A DNA stretch of 54,456 nucleotides from contig DJJR01000067.1 in the NCBI GenBank assembly GCA_002434245.1, positions 1 through 54,456 on the forward strand. The letters run 5' to 3'. Of this stretch, positions 24,888 to 32,602 are shown one piece after another (position 1 is the first letter of the stretch; every line of letters starts with the position of its first letter). A model generated the notes under the pieces. The model was not told the origin of the DNA. It saw only the letters and a program-made list of their open reading frames with translations, and made no database searches. The translations under genes and the position numbers were made by a program. Source of the DNA: Pelosinus fermentans (GTDB taxonomy: Bacteria > Bacillota > Negativicutes > DSM-13327).

Positions 24888-25550
24888 ATGAAGGTATTAG
24901 CATTGAATGGCAGCCCCAGAAAAGGATGGAATACTGAAATTCTATTAGAGCAGGCCCTAGAGGGGGCAGCATCTCAAGGTGCAGATACAGAGCTTATCCA
25001 TCTGTACGACCTAAACTTTAAAGGCTGTATAAGCTGTTTCGCCTGTAAATTAAAAGGTGGTAAGAGTTATGGAAAGTGTGCGTATCAAGATGAGTTGACA
25101 CCGGTTTTAGAAAAAGCAGCCGAAGTCGATGCAATTATTCTTGGTTCACCTGTCTATCTAGGAGCAGCTACTGGTGAAATGAGATCCTTTCTAGAGCGAT
25201 TCGTTTTTCCCTTTCTAGTCTATGATCTGAATTACTCCAGCCTTTTTCCCAAGAAGATACCGACAGGTTTCATTTATACAATGAATGTGGATGAAAAACG
25301 GCTGCAGGATATGGGATACGAACAGCATTTTGGCAATACCCAAATGGCATTAGCCAGAACCTTTGGGAGCTCAGAATCGTTGTTAGTTACGGATACCTAT
25401 CAATTTAGTGATTATTCCAAGTATGTGGTAACCTCATTTAATCCAGTGGAAAAAGCGAAACGAAGGGAAGAAGTGTTTCCCATAGATTGCAGTAAGGCAT
25501 TTGATATGGGGGTCCGTTTTGCAGGAGGAAAGTCTGATGGGATTAATTGA
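24888..25550 (+). CDS. NADPH-dependent FMN reductase/iron-sulfur flavoprotein-like
   Basis: Flavodoxin-fold protein of 220 residues. MKVLALNGSPRKGWNTEILLEQAL is the FMN phosphate loop, GCISCFACKLKGG...GKC is a cysteine cluster like that of iron-sulfur flavoproteins, and VDAIILGSPVYLGAATGEMRSFLERFVFP is the isoalloxazine region. Whether the cysteines hold a cluster or serve as a redox thiol set is not clear; spacing is CxxCxxC with a further Cys. ATGGAGGTAG precedes the ATG by about 5 nt. It overlaps the next gene by 14 nt, so the pair is co-expressed, a plausible electron-transfer couple. Confidence 0.82.
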   Translation: MKVLALNGSPRKGWNTEILLEQALEGAASQGADTELIHLYDLNFKGCISCFACKLKGGKSYGKCAYQDELTPVLEKAAEVDAIILGSPVYLGAATGEMRSFLERFVFPFLVYDLNYSSLFPKKIPTGFIYTMNVDEKRLQDMGYEQHFGNTQMALARTFGSSESLLVTDTYQFSDYSKYVVTSFNPVEKAKRREEVFPIDCSKAFDMGVRFAGGKSDGIN

Positions 25551-26337
25551 AGTTAACCAAGCGCGCTGTACCCGATGTGGAATTTGTACTAAGGTATGTC
25601 CTACTAGGGTATTAGCTATGAGTGAAAATGGACCGGAAGCAATTGCTCCTGAGGTCTGTATTTCCTGCGGACATTGTGTAGCTGTATGCCCCCATCAAGC
25701 GCTTGATAATAAGAAAGCACCTCTCAATAAGCAGATTGCGTTAGCGGAATTTCCAGTGTTGCCTGCACAAAATGCTCAATTATTTCTTAGATCCCGGCGA
25801 TCCATTCGTACATACAAAGAAAGATCTGTGCCCCGCGAGCAATTATTGCAGTTAATTGAAATCGCCCGTTTTGCGCCGACTGCCAGCAATGGTCAGGGTG
25901 TATCTTATATAATTATAGAGAATAAAGAGTTAATTGAGAAGTTGATAGAAGTAGTAATTGAATGGATGGAGAGTCAAATTTCTGTACACTGGAGTTTTCT
26001 TCTTCATGTGAAAGCATATAGAGAAGATAAGAAAGACACAATCTTTCGAGGAGCTCCCCACATCATTTTGGCAACTGCCAATAAAGATTTTTCCCGCGGG
26101 CGTGAGAATACTGTTTTTGCTTTAACGTACCTGGAATTGTATGCAACGACCTTGGGCCTCGGATCTTGCTGGGCTGGACTGTTTGAAATATGTGCATTTT
26201 CAGGCTATAAACCTTTACTGGAATTGCTGAACATACCAGAAGGAAAAGAAATAACCGGCACCGTGATGGTTGGCTATCCACAATATAAGTACCAAAGACT
26301 GGTAGATCGCAATCCCTTAGATGTCACTTGGCTATGA
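25537..26337 (+). CDS. Ferredoxin-nitroreductase fusion
   Basis: Two-domain redox protein of 266 residues. Residues about 1-55 carry two [4Fe-4S] motifs, CTRCGICTKVCP and CISCGHCVAVCP. Residues 80-266 are a nitroreductase domain with the FMN-binding SRRSIRTYKERSVPREQL, RFAPTASNGQ and a closing GYPQYKYQRLVDRNP. The fused form is common in anaerobes and reduces nitro compounds or flavin-type acceptors with ferredoxin-like input. The start at 25537 (MGLIEV) is fixed by GCAGGAGGAAAG upstream. The gene overlaps the preceding flavoprotein and shares its candidate operator. Confidence 0.88.
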   Translation: MGLIEVNQARCTRCGICTKVCPTRVLAMSENGPEAIAPEVCISCGHCVAVCPHQALDNKKAPLNKQIALAEFPVLPAQNAQLFLRSRRSIRTYKERSVPREQLLQLIEIARFAPTASNGQGVSYIIIENKELIEKLIEVVIEWMESQISVHWSFLLHVKAYREDKKDTIFRGAPHIILATANKDFSRGRENTVFALTYLELYATTLGLGSCWAGLFEICAFSGYKPLLELLNIPEGKEITGTVMVGYPQYKYQRLVDRNPLDVTWL

Positions 26338-26382
26338 CATAGGGATGGAATAAGGCAATTAGTATTATAATTGGGGAAATAT

Positions 26383-26402
26383 GCGAACCACGAAGATCGT
26401 TT
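26383..26402 (+). repeat. Palindromic repeat fragment, CACGAAG dialect
   Basis: GCGAACCACGAAGATCG is a short left-arm piece 40 nt ahead of a complete repeat. Confidence 0.5.
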
Positions 26403-26442
26403 TTAAGTATAGTTTCTAGTGGAAAATAGAGGAAAGAATGGT

Positions 26443-26530
26443 GTAACCGAAGAGGCGCAGAGTACGTTGAGGGAATTTTATTTTATAAACCTACCTATCT
26501 TTTCTCTGCGTTCTCTGCGCCTCTTCGGTT
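26443..26530 (+). repeat. Palindromic repeat, mixed GAAG/CGCAGAG dialect
   Basis: The left arm GTAACCGAAGAGGCGCAGAG and right arm CTCTGCGCCTCTTCGGTTA are perfect complements over their outer 18 nt. The centre TAAACCTACCTATCTTTTC resembles the other CGCAGAG copies. It lies in the gap between convergent genes. Confidence 0.85.
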
Positions 26531-26601
26531 AAAAAAATGCCTATCGCTATTCTTACAATTTTGTAAGTAAGATGCAGCAAGTTGTAGGTATGATTAACGG
26601 A

Positions 26602-27456
26602 TTAGCCATTTACAATGGTACCGCCATTGACGTGAAGGATTTGTCCTGACATATAGCTTGAGTCAGCGGAAGCGAGAAATACATAAGAGGGGGCTACTTC
26701 CGCGGGCTGACCTGCACGTTTCATTGGGGTATTTTGCCCGAACTGTGCTACATGTTGATCGTTAAAGGAAGCAGGTATCAAAGGTGTCCAAATGGGACCG
26801 GGGGCTACGGCATTGACACGGATGCCTTGTCCTATTAAAGATTGAGATAAGGAACGGGTAAAAGAAACAATAGCACCTTTTGTTGCAGAGTAGTCAATTA
26901 ATTGTTCATTTCCTTCATAGGCAGTGACTGAGGCAGTATTAATAATGGCACTGCCATATTTTAAATGTGGCAGTGCGGCTTTACTAAGGTAGAAATAAGA
27001 AAAAATATTAGTCCGAAAGGTTCTTTCCAGCTGTAAGGCGGAAATATTCTGAAGGCTTGTCTGTACATGCTGCTCAGCTGCATTATTGACGAGTATGTCT
27101 AATTGGCCGAATTCTTTTACTGTTTCTGCGACGACTTGCTGACAGAAGGTTTCATTGCCAACGTCGCCGGCAATTATTAAACAGCGTTTTCCTGTTTCTT
27201 CTACCAGGTTTTTTGTCTCGCCTGCGTCAGCATGCTCATTAAGATAGGAGATAACCACATTGGCGCCCTCTTTGGCAAAGGCTAATGCTACAGCGCGACC
27301 GATGCCGCTGTCTCCGCCGCTGATTAAAGCTACTTTATTTTCCAGTTTACTGCTGGATCGGTAGTTATCACTAATGGAAATGGGGCGGGGATTCATTTGT
27401 GATTCAATTCCCGGCTGCTGGTCCTGATGTTGTGGTGGGAAGCTTTGCTGATTCAT
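26602..27456 (-). CDS. Short-chain dehydrogenase/reductase
   Basis: NAD(P)-dependent oxidoreductase of 284 residues. A 40-residue Gln/Pro-rich N-terminal tail (QHQDQQPG) precedes the Rossmann domain, as in the YhdF/YgfF-like SDRs of Bacillus. The cofactor loop reads SGGDSGIGRAVA, NNAAEQ stands for the NNAG motif, and the catalytic Ser-Tyr-Lys is in NTASVTAYEG...IDYSATKGAIVSF. The C-terminus SSYMSGQILHVNGGTIVNG is standard. It was probably derived from stress-linked SDRs; the substrate is unknown. AAGAGGTG lies before the ATG. Confidence 0.88.
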   Translation of the reverse strand: MNQQSFPPQHQDQQPGIESQMNPRPISISDNYRSSSKLENKVALISGGDSGIGRAVALAFAKEGANVVISYLNEHADAGETKNLVEETGKRCLIIAGDVGNETFCQQVVAETVKEFGQLDILVNNAAEQHVQTSLQNISALQLERTFRTNIFSYFYLSKAALPHLKYGSAIINTASVTAYEGNEQLIDYSATKGAIVSFTRSLSQSLIGQGIRVNAVAPGPIWTPLIPASFNDQHVAQFGQNTPMKRAGQPAEVAPSYVFLASADSSYMSGQILHVNGGTIVNG

Positions 27457-27550
27457 GTTTACACCTCTTCAAAGATAATGATGCTATAGTTTTCCCCAAT
27501 CGATACTTTGTAATACTGTATATTATCTTATTATTGTGGTTTTAACTGCA

Positions 27551-27586
27551 AAGAGTCTGCAACTAAGCTCTTAGTTGCAGACTCTT
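27551..27586. other. Perfect 16-bp hairpin
   Basis: AAGAGTCTGCAACTAA pairs exactly with TTAGTTGCAGACTCTT around GCTC. Neither strand has a T-tract, so it is not a classic terminator. It marks the left edge of the repeat array. Confidence 0.8.
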
Positions 27587-27659
27587 AAAATTAATAATTC
27601 TTTTAGTTTTAAAATCACCAGAAACTTCCAGGTATTAGTTTTTTTCATTGCGCTCATAA

Positions 27660-28035
27660 TATGTAGTGTAAAGGGTTCGTAATGGTTGAGCCAAGACTGG
27701 TATCGGATCTTAATCGGTTCGGTATTGGTCGGCCAAAGAGTATTGTCGGGTCGAGAGGTTCGGCAGTAGTCGGCGGGCAGATCGTTATATGTCTTGTAAG
27801 GCTGTACGGCAGCCCAACTGTTGTCGTGTGGTCGAAAGGGATGTATAGCGGTCGAGCTAAGACTGCCATGGGTTCTGAAATGATAAGGGTCGGCCGTTGT
27901 CGGGAGATTGCGACCGGTTCGGTAGGTATCTGTGGCAGTCGAGCAAAGGTCAGTATCGGTTGTGTAATGCTTGTGGGTAGTCGAAAGATTGCGTATAGGT
28001 ATGTAATGATCGGTATTGGCTGTAGCGTAGATCAT
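27660..28035. repeat. Degenerate G/T-rich repeat array
   Basis: The core TCGAnA/TCGGnA recurs, for example at 27769, 27832, 27852, 27900, 27939 and 27981. Spacing is irregular near 20 or 40-48 nt, with units such as AGTCGAAAGATTGCGTATAG. The plus strand is markedly G-rich. Both strands are open for over 120 codons because the motif seldom creates stops: on minus, residues repeat about every 13-14 positions (NLxTTxxxY). The array sits between a perfect hairpin (27551) and a plus-strand terminator (28051). It is unlike any CRISPR, since units are neither constant nor separated by spacers. Confidence 0.7.
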
Positions 28036-28065
28036 TACGGGCTCTTTTTAAGGCTAACGGATTGA
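27682..28065 (+). CDS. Possible repeat-encoded protein (low confidence)
   Basis: A 127-codon plus-strand frame (MVEPRLVSD...) covers the array. AAAGGG lies 6 nt before the ATG and the stop falls in the terminator stem, which is a gene-like arrangement. The product would be a Gly/Val/Arg-rich chain with about 14-residue imperfect repeats (GSRxKxxxGxVMxV). I recognise no family, and the overlapping minus-strand frame is equally open, so this may be noncoding. Confidence 0.25.
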   Translation: MVEPRLVSDLNRFGIGRPKSIVGSRGSAVVGGQIVICLVRLYGSPTVVVWSKGMYSGRAKTAMGSEMIRVGRCREIATGSVGICGSRAKVSIGCVMLVGSRKIAYRYVMIGIGCSVDHYGLFLRLTD

Positions 28066-28077
28066 TCCGTTAGCTTT
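28051..28077 (+). terminator. Intrinsic terminator after the repeat array
   Basis: GCTAACGGAT / ATCCGTTAGC with a 2-nt gap is followed by TTTTTC on the plus strand. It implies a plus-strand transcript through the array. On the minus strand it could also stop readthrough from the EVE gene. Confidence 0.8.
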
Positions 28078-28082
28078 TTCAT

Positions 28083-28550
28083 TTATTCCTTATTCTTCAT
28101 AACCTTCGCCTCTTCGCATTTCAAAATGCTTTTTCCCTCATAGTGCAGCTTGCTTAGCTCTAGTATGTAGTTCCAGTGTTCTTCACTTACAGGCATGACG
28201 GAAAGACGTGATTGACGTACGAGTTCCCATTCTTGAAAGAGAGCATTACTTTTTATTTCTTTTAATGTTACTGGCCTGTCCAAGGGATAACGTGGTTTAA
28301 CATCGACTACGATGAAACGTTCATCAGTCTCATTTGGATCAGGATAAAAAGTTGAGATGACTTCAGCCACTCCGATAATTGCTTTTTCTTTTCCAGTATG
28401 ATAAATAAAGACAAGGTCGCCTAATTCCATTTGCTTCATATGCTTTAATGCTGCAAAGTTTTTTACACCATTCCAGCGGTCCTGCCCCAATTTCTCAAGA
28501 TCACCATAGCTGAAACTTTCCGGTTCTGTTTTTGCAAGCCAATAAGCCAT
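28083..28550 (-). CDS. EVE-domain protein
   Basis: PUA-like EVE protein of 155 residues (thymocyte nuclear protein 1 family), a fold thought to bind modified bases. MAYWLAKTEPESFSYGDLEKLGQDRWNGVKNFAALKHMKQM and LGDLVFIYHTGKEKAIIGVAEV are the conserved first half. PRYPLDRPVTLKEIK...LVRQSRLSVMPVSEEHW is the conserved end. The last 14 codons after YEGKS are unlike the family and are encoded by a fragment of the intergenic palindromic repeat (28100-28124), so the 3' end was probably replaced or extended by a repeat insertion. Confidence 0.88.
   Translation of the reverse strand: MAYWLAKTEPESFSYGDLEKLGQDRWNGVKNFAALKHMKQMELGDLVFIYHTGKEKAIIGVAEVISTFYPDPNETDERFIVVDVKPRYPLDRPVTLKEIKSNALFQEWELVRQSRLSVMPVSEEHWNYILELSKLHYEGKSILKCEEAKVMKNKE
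28100..28124 (-). repeat. Palindromic repeat fragment inside the EVE gene
   Basis: On the minus strand it reads GAAATGCGAAGAGGCGAAG plus GTT, the CGCGAAG-type arm. It encodes the last residues (KCEEAKV) of the EVE protein. Confidence 0.65.
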
Positions 28551-28672
28551 AGTATCACTCCTTATTTGATTGATCTAGTGCATGTCTTTATTATATAGTA
28601 TTTACCATTTTAGCAGAAATATAAATCTAATCTTATTATGAGAGCAGAAAGAAAGTATTTTGTAAAAAAGAT

Positions 28673-28757
28673 AAACCGCGAAGGTGCGAAGAACTATGAA
28701 GCGCACGAAAAATAATATAGTACATTTCTTGGTAATCTTCTCAGCTTCGCGGTTCAA
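28673..28757 (+). repeat. Palindromic repeat, CGCGAAG dialect
   Basis: The left arm AAACCGCGAAGGTGCGAAGA and right arm TCTTCTCAGCTTCGCGGTT surround a centre of about 45 nt. The 270-nt gap between the EVE and GIY-YIG genes holds nothing else recognisable. Confidence 0.8.
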
Positions 28758-28823
28758 AAATTAAAAAGCGGATATCCTAAAATATTGAATTAACTTATCA
28801 GGTGGGAAATACTCCAGCTCCAA

Positions 28824-29198
28824 TTAAGTCTTTTTTATTTGTAGTTTATTGTATCCTTTTTCACCATAGGGTTGTAGATTGGTTAACCATTTATCTTCTA
28901 AGGCTAAAATCGTCTTTTGGCAATCTTCTTCTAAAACTGCTTCTGGTTTTAGAACCTCAAGGACTTCACAAGTAAAAGCAGCAGAACCATATTGGTGCCA
29001 GTCCTCTTGCATGTCCTTAATAGGATGGGAAGATGCATTTAATTGAAAACGGTGTCTATTGAGGATTCCAGGTAAATTCATACTGCTGCCGACAAAGACT
29101 TTACCACTAATCGTATTTTTGATTTGGTAAACTCCCATAGGAAGAGGCGTTTGCTTATATGTCAGTTTAAGTTCTTTTTTTCTATCCAAGATAATCAA
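28824..29198 (-). CDS. GIY-YIG-fold protein
   Basis: Small protein of 124 residues. GVYQIKNTISGKVFVGSSMNL is the GIY-x10-YIG core; the second motif is FVG instead of YIG. RHRFQLN supplies the usual Arg. The Glu of ALEDKWL is near the catalytic glutamate position, though spacing is shortened. Catalysis is therefore uncertain, and it may be a DNA-binding or damaged relative. AAAGGAG lies 7 nt upstream. It follows the DUF2087 regulator by 30 nt on the same strand, a pairing I recall from other Firmicutes, so the two are probably one operon. Confidence 0.78.
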   Translation of the reverse strand: MIILDRKKELKLTYKQTPLPMGVYQIKNTISGKVFVGSSMNLPGILNRHRFQLNASSHPIKDMQEDWHQYGSAAFTCEVLEVLKPEAVLEEDCQKTILALEDKWLTNLQPYGEKGYNKLQIKKT

Positions 29199-29228
29199 CT
29201 CCTTTTTTAGTTTAAAATGATTGTTTAA

Positions 29229-29993
29229 TTACAATGTAACCCAGTAGGAACTGCCATCCTGAGTTCGTGCCATAAATCCATAATCGATAAGAAGACGGCG
29301 CAAAAGCACATAATCTTCATATAAAGGTTTTAGTATGGCGCTTACTTCTTTTTCGGTATAATGCTGATTGACAGTAAATTTCTTAAGAATATGCCGCAGG
29401 ATAGCTACTCGTTTTTTTTCTTTGAGAGGAAAGGAATCTAAAGGACCGTTAAGCCCTTGTTTAAAATAACTGTTTAAAATACTTTCGTTCTCCTGCTCTG
29501 TAATTGCAAAGCGCTCATCCACTTGCTTGGCATTACGCGGAATATCAATAAAACTTTGTTTCTTTGGTGTTTGTTCTCCTAGCAGCTCCATAATTGCTAA
29601 AAATATTTTGGCTTGTTTCTGCTTTTCCCGTAAGGAAAAACGATGATTGCGGATGGTTGATGTACTGCCTGTTCCCAGTACTCTTGCTACATCATTATCA
29701 CTATTTCCCTCATAGAAAAGCTCAAGAATTAGCTTTTGATGATCAGTCAATCCGGTTAATTTTTTATCTAGATTAAGCAAAAAGTGAAAAGATGAATGAT
29801 GGTATTTGGCAATATGAATTTCAATATATTTTTTTGCTTCATATAGAATATTATTCTCAGGATAGATGATGCCATTTTGGATATTTTCGCCGCAGATGAG
29901 GCATGTAAATTCATCGGTATTTTCATTGTACAAATACCCTTGTTTGATTTCATTTTGCGTTGCATGCCAAAATAAATCTGGAATGTTGTTCAT
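29229..29993 (-). CDS. DUF2087 transcriptional regulator
   Basis: Soluble protein of 254 residues. An N-terminal zinc-finger-like segment (CLICGENI...HIAKYHH, CxxC then H-x4-HH) is followed by a LuxR-like helix-turn-helix (GLTDHQKLILELFYEGNSDNDVARVLGTGSTSTIRNHRFSL). The C-terminal 70 residues are DUF2087 (FPLKEKKRVAILRHILKKF, HYTEKEVSAILKPLYEDYVLLRRLLIDYGFMAR). Probable DNA-binding regulator with an unknown signal. It is the first gene of the pair with the GIY-YIG protein and divergent from DoxX. Confidence 0.82.
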   Translation of the reverse strand: MNNIPDLFWHATQNEIKQGYLYNENTDEFTCLICGENIQNGIIYPENNILYEAKKYIEIHIAKYHHSSFHFLLNLDKKLTGLTDHQKLILELFYEGNSDNDVARVLGTGSTSTIRNHRFSLREKQKQAKIFLAIMELLGEQTPKKQSFIDIPRNAKQVDERFAITEQENESILNSYFKQGLNGPLDSFPLKEKKRVAILRHILKKFTVNQHYTEKEVSAILKPLYEDYVLLRRLLIDYGFMARTQDGSSYWVTL

Positions 29994-30089
29994 ATTATAG
30001 ACACCTCTTAAAATTATCTAGTTATTATATAGATATTATAATTTTTATCTTGTTTATAGTCAAGACATAATTGTGATTTGTTTAGATTT

Positions 30090-30117
30090 TCCATAGACCT
30101 AGTAAAATAGTGTCTAT
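30090..30117. promoter_or_regulatory. Dyad between DUF2087 and DoxX genes
   Basis: ATAGACCTA and TAGTGTCTAT flank GTAAAA in the divergent gap, an operator-like imperfect palindrome. It could serve the DUF2087 regulator or doxX. Confidence 0.35.
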
Positions 30118-30263
30118 AAAAGCAGCATGTCCTTATGGTGAGAAATAATCGTTAGGGATAGACCTCCGGCAGGATTTTGCATTATAATGTAAAATAAAAA
30201 GAAATATAGTCTTTATAGTTAATGATTTAGATTAGAATACATAGAAAAGAGGGGATAATGGAT

Positions 30264-30731
30264 ATGAAAAAACTTTTGATTTGGCTTAATCAATGGAGCG
30301 TTTCTTATATTGATCTTGGATTGTTAGTATTTCGTTTGGTACTAGGTGGTATGTTTATGTGGCATGGATATCCTAAGATTGCTGGCGGAGTTGAAAAATG
30401 GGCTGCTCTGGGGAAATCGATGGAGGTATTTGGCATTGCATTTGCTCCAGCTTTTTGGGGCTTTATGTCTGCATTTGCAGAATTCTTTGGAGGATTGTTT
30501 TTTGCCATTGGATTTTTATATCGTCCCATGTCTTTATTGTTAGCGATCAATATGCTTGTTGCTTTTTCTACTCAGATGTTGAGTGACAAAGGATTAATGA
30601 AGGCTTCTCAATCCTTTGAAAATGGAGGAAGTTTCTTTGCAGCATTCTTTGTTGGACCAGGCAGATATAGTTTGGATGAGTTAATAGGATTGAATGAAGC
30701 AAAGAAATCTCGATTTGCTAAATTTGAATAA
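30264..30731 (+). CDS. DoxX-family membrane protein
   Basis: Integral membrane protein of 155 residues with four hydrophobic helices. LLVFRLVLGGMFMWHGYPKIAGG and FGIAFAPAFWGFMSAFAEFFGGLFFAIGFLYRP are the conserved DoxX halves. The SYIDLGLL/LDEL ends fit. The start at 30264 (MKKLLIW) is favoured by GAGGGG 9 nt upstream; ATG 30258 lies only 3 nt from it. DoxX proteins are membrane partners of oxidoreductases, but no such partner is adjacent. Confidence 0.85.
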   Translation: MKKLLIWLNQWSVSYIDLGLLVFRLVLGGMFMWHGYPKIAGGVEKWAALGKSMEVFGIAFAPAFWGFMSAFAEFFGGLFFAIGFLYRPMSLLLAINMLVAFSTQMLSDKGLMKASQSFENGGSFFAAFFVGPGRYSLDELIGLNEAKKSRFAKFE

Positions 30732-30845
30732 AAAAACTAAAAAGTTGTTATCCTAAGAATTCTAAATCCTATTGAATTTGCCAGTCAATTGCGTGCTTCT
30801 ATTTATAAACTTATTTCGATGGACAGAAAGGAATAGGCGTCATAG

Positions 30846-31991
30846 ATGAATTCTTATATTCTGATATTGGGTGTATTGTTATTGGTTTATGCTGCAGGTA
30901 ATTATTATATAGGGTTACGCTTTTTTCAATCTTTCCGCAGCATAATAGAACCTTATACGGTGTTTTATTGGAGCGGATATGCTTTTTTAGCAATTTCTAA
31001 ATTGGTGGGAAGAATCGGGAGAAGAAAATTTCCGGGCTTTGCGAATGATATTATTATTATTATTGGGGATTACTGGCTTGCGGCAGCGTATTACTTTTTT
31101 CTATTCTGGATACTGATCGACTTTGGAAATTTTCTAAGCGATGTATTGTTTCATAGGCCGATCATCCAAGGGCCATCGTTAGGTTTGATTATGCTGACGT
31201 TAGTTGGATTGCTTTTGGTTTACGGGAGATGGAATGCTTGTAGTCCTCGTGTTCAGCATTATGATGTGGTGATTCCAAAGGATGTGCGTAATTTATCAAG
31301 TATTCATGCAGTTATGGTGTCTGATGTACATCTTGGTACGATTGTCGACAATACTCGCCTTAATAAAATGGTCAACACAATTAACGAACTAAATCCTGAT
31401 ATTGTATTTCTGGTAGGAGATACCATTGATGAAGATGTACAGCGTTTTATCAAGAAAAAAATGTCAGAAGGCTTAAAAAAATTGAATTCCCAATATGGTG
31501 TATTTGCAGTCCTTGGAAATCATGAATATCTCGGAAGCGACAGCCAGATTGCAATAGAGCAATTAAAACAGTCTGGTGTCAGCGTACTGCGTGATGAATA
31601 CCAGTTGGTGAATAATCAGTTTTATATCGTTGGACGGGATGATCCTACATCAGTTAAGGTAAGGGGACAGCAGCGGCTGGATCTGTCTGCGGTAATGCAG
31701 GGTATTGATACAAATCTGCCTATTATTTTACTTGATCATCAACCCTTCAAATTGACTGAAGGACAGCTTAATGGTGTCGATCTGCAGTTATCCGGGCATA
31801 CTCATCATGGACAGTTTTTTCCTAATCAGTATATAACCAAGCGCATGTTTGAAATTGACTGGGGTTATTTGAAAAAAGATCGTTATCAGGTAATTGTCTC
31901 TTGCGGTTTTGGTACATGGGGACCGCCTATACGAATTGGTAATTGTCCAGAAATTATTGACTTGATGATTCATTTTGATAAAGAAGCATAA
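30846..31991 (+). CDS. Membrane-anchored metallophosphoesterase
   Basis: Protein of 381 residues with three or four N-terminal membrane helices (1-125) and a calcineurin-like phosphoesterase domain. The metal ligands are visible in order: VMVSDVHLGTIVD (D-x-H), FLVGDTIDED (GD), VLGNHEYLG (GNHE), ILLDHQPF (H) and SGHTHHGQFFP (GHxHxGQ). This is the YkuE/YaeI-like family, implicated in lipid or cell-surface phosphate hydrolysis. The active site orientation is not decided by sequence. The gene is alone between DoxX and a terminator at 32006. Confidence 0.88.
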   Translation: MNSYILILGVLLLVYAAGNYYIGLRFFQSFRSIIEPYTVFYWSGYAFLAISKLVGRIGRRKFPGFANDIIIIIGDYWLAAAYYFFLFWILIDFGNFLSDVLFHRPIIQGPSLGLIMLTLVGLLLVYGRWNACSPRVQHYDVVIPKDVRNLSSIHAVMVSDVHLGTIVDNTRLNKMVNTINELNPDIVFLVGDTIDEDVQRFIKKKMSEGLKKLNSQYGVFAVLGNHEYLGSDSQIAIEQLKQSGVSVLRDEYQLVNNQFYIVGRDDPTSVKVRGQQRLDLSAVMQGIDTNLPIILLDHQPFKLTEGQLNGVDLQLSGHTHHGQFFPNQYITKRMFEIDWGYLKKDRYQVIVSCGFGTWGPPIRIGNCPEIIDLMIHFDKEA

Positions 31992-32005
31992 AAAGCAACA
32001 AAGCG

Positions 32006-32050
32006 TAGACTGCTGGTGAGGATTCTTTGCCAGCGGTCTATTTTGTATTT
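32006..32050 (+). terminator. Terminator after the phosphoesterase
   Basis: TAGACTGCTGG / CCAGCGGTCTA with a 13-nt loop, then TTTTGTATTTTT. Confidence 0.85.
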
Positions 32051-32266
32051 TTGATGATTGTACATGTAAGCTTTTAAATCCCATTGCTTGACAATAGGAT
32101 AATTATTATTAAATAAAAAAAAAAATTAATAAAATTTTAAAATTAAGAAGGAATAAACAAAATAATGTTGAATAGTTTTAATAAAGAAAGGAGAACATAG
32201 ATCTAACTAAATATCTATAATGATGCCCTACGAAATGGGTTACTAAAAAAAGGAGGAATATATTCA

Positions 32267-32602
32267 ATGACAACCAAAAGAAATGAGGATAATGTGCCAG
32301 ATTGCAGTACAGCAGGTAAGGGATTTGCTCGGACGGAAAATAGTAATATCGCTTCAGAGAGTTGTGGATTACCACCTAGAGGATATGGTAATACTGATTT
32401 TGGCAAACAGGATGAAGCCAAAGAGGAGGCCAAACAAGAAGATAATAGCCAACTAGATTGCAGTACAGCAGGTAAAGGATTTGCTCGAACAGAAGATAGT
32501 AATATTGCTTCAGAGAGTTGCGGATTACCACCTAGAGGATATGGTAATACTGATTTTGGCAAACAGGATGAAGCTAGAGAGGAAGCCATTACAAGAAGAT
32601 AA
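32267..32602 (+). CDS. Two-repeat Cys-containing small protein (frame-truncated)
   Basis: A 111-residue protein made of two near-identical 52-residue repeats, each DCSTAGKGFARTEnSNIA, then SESCGLPPRGYGNTDFGKQ, then an acidic linker (EAKEEA). Each repeat has two Cys 24 residues apart. AAAAGGAGG lies 10 nt before the ATG, a strong site. I do not recognise the family, see no signal peptide and cannot name a function. A third repeat follows in the +1 frame (next entry), so the original product was probably about 153 residues. The repeats start at 32300, 32456 and 32613: a 156-nt period with one extra base before the third. Confidence 0.7.
   Translation: MTTKRNEDNVPDCSTAGKGFARTENSNIASESCGLPPRGYGNTDFGKQDEAKEEAKQEDNSQLDCSTAGKGFARTEDSNIASESCGLPPRGYGNTDFGKQDEAREEAITRR

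Noticed and set aside
27660..28035. CRISPR array
   Set aside because: Units are degenerate and of irregular length, with no constant repeat alternating with unique spacers; no cas genes nearby.
27571..28035. Minus-strand 154-codon protein over the repeat array
   Set aside because: No convincing ribosome binding site, and its stop lies in a hairpin arm; open frame explained by the TCG-rich units.
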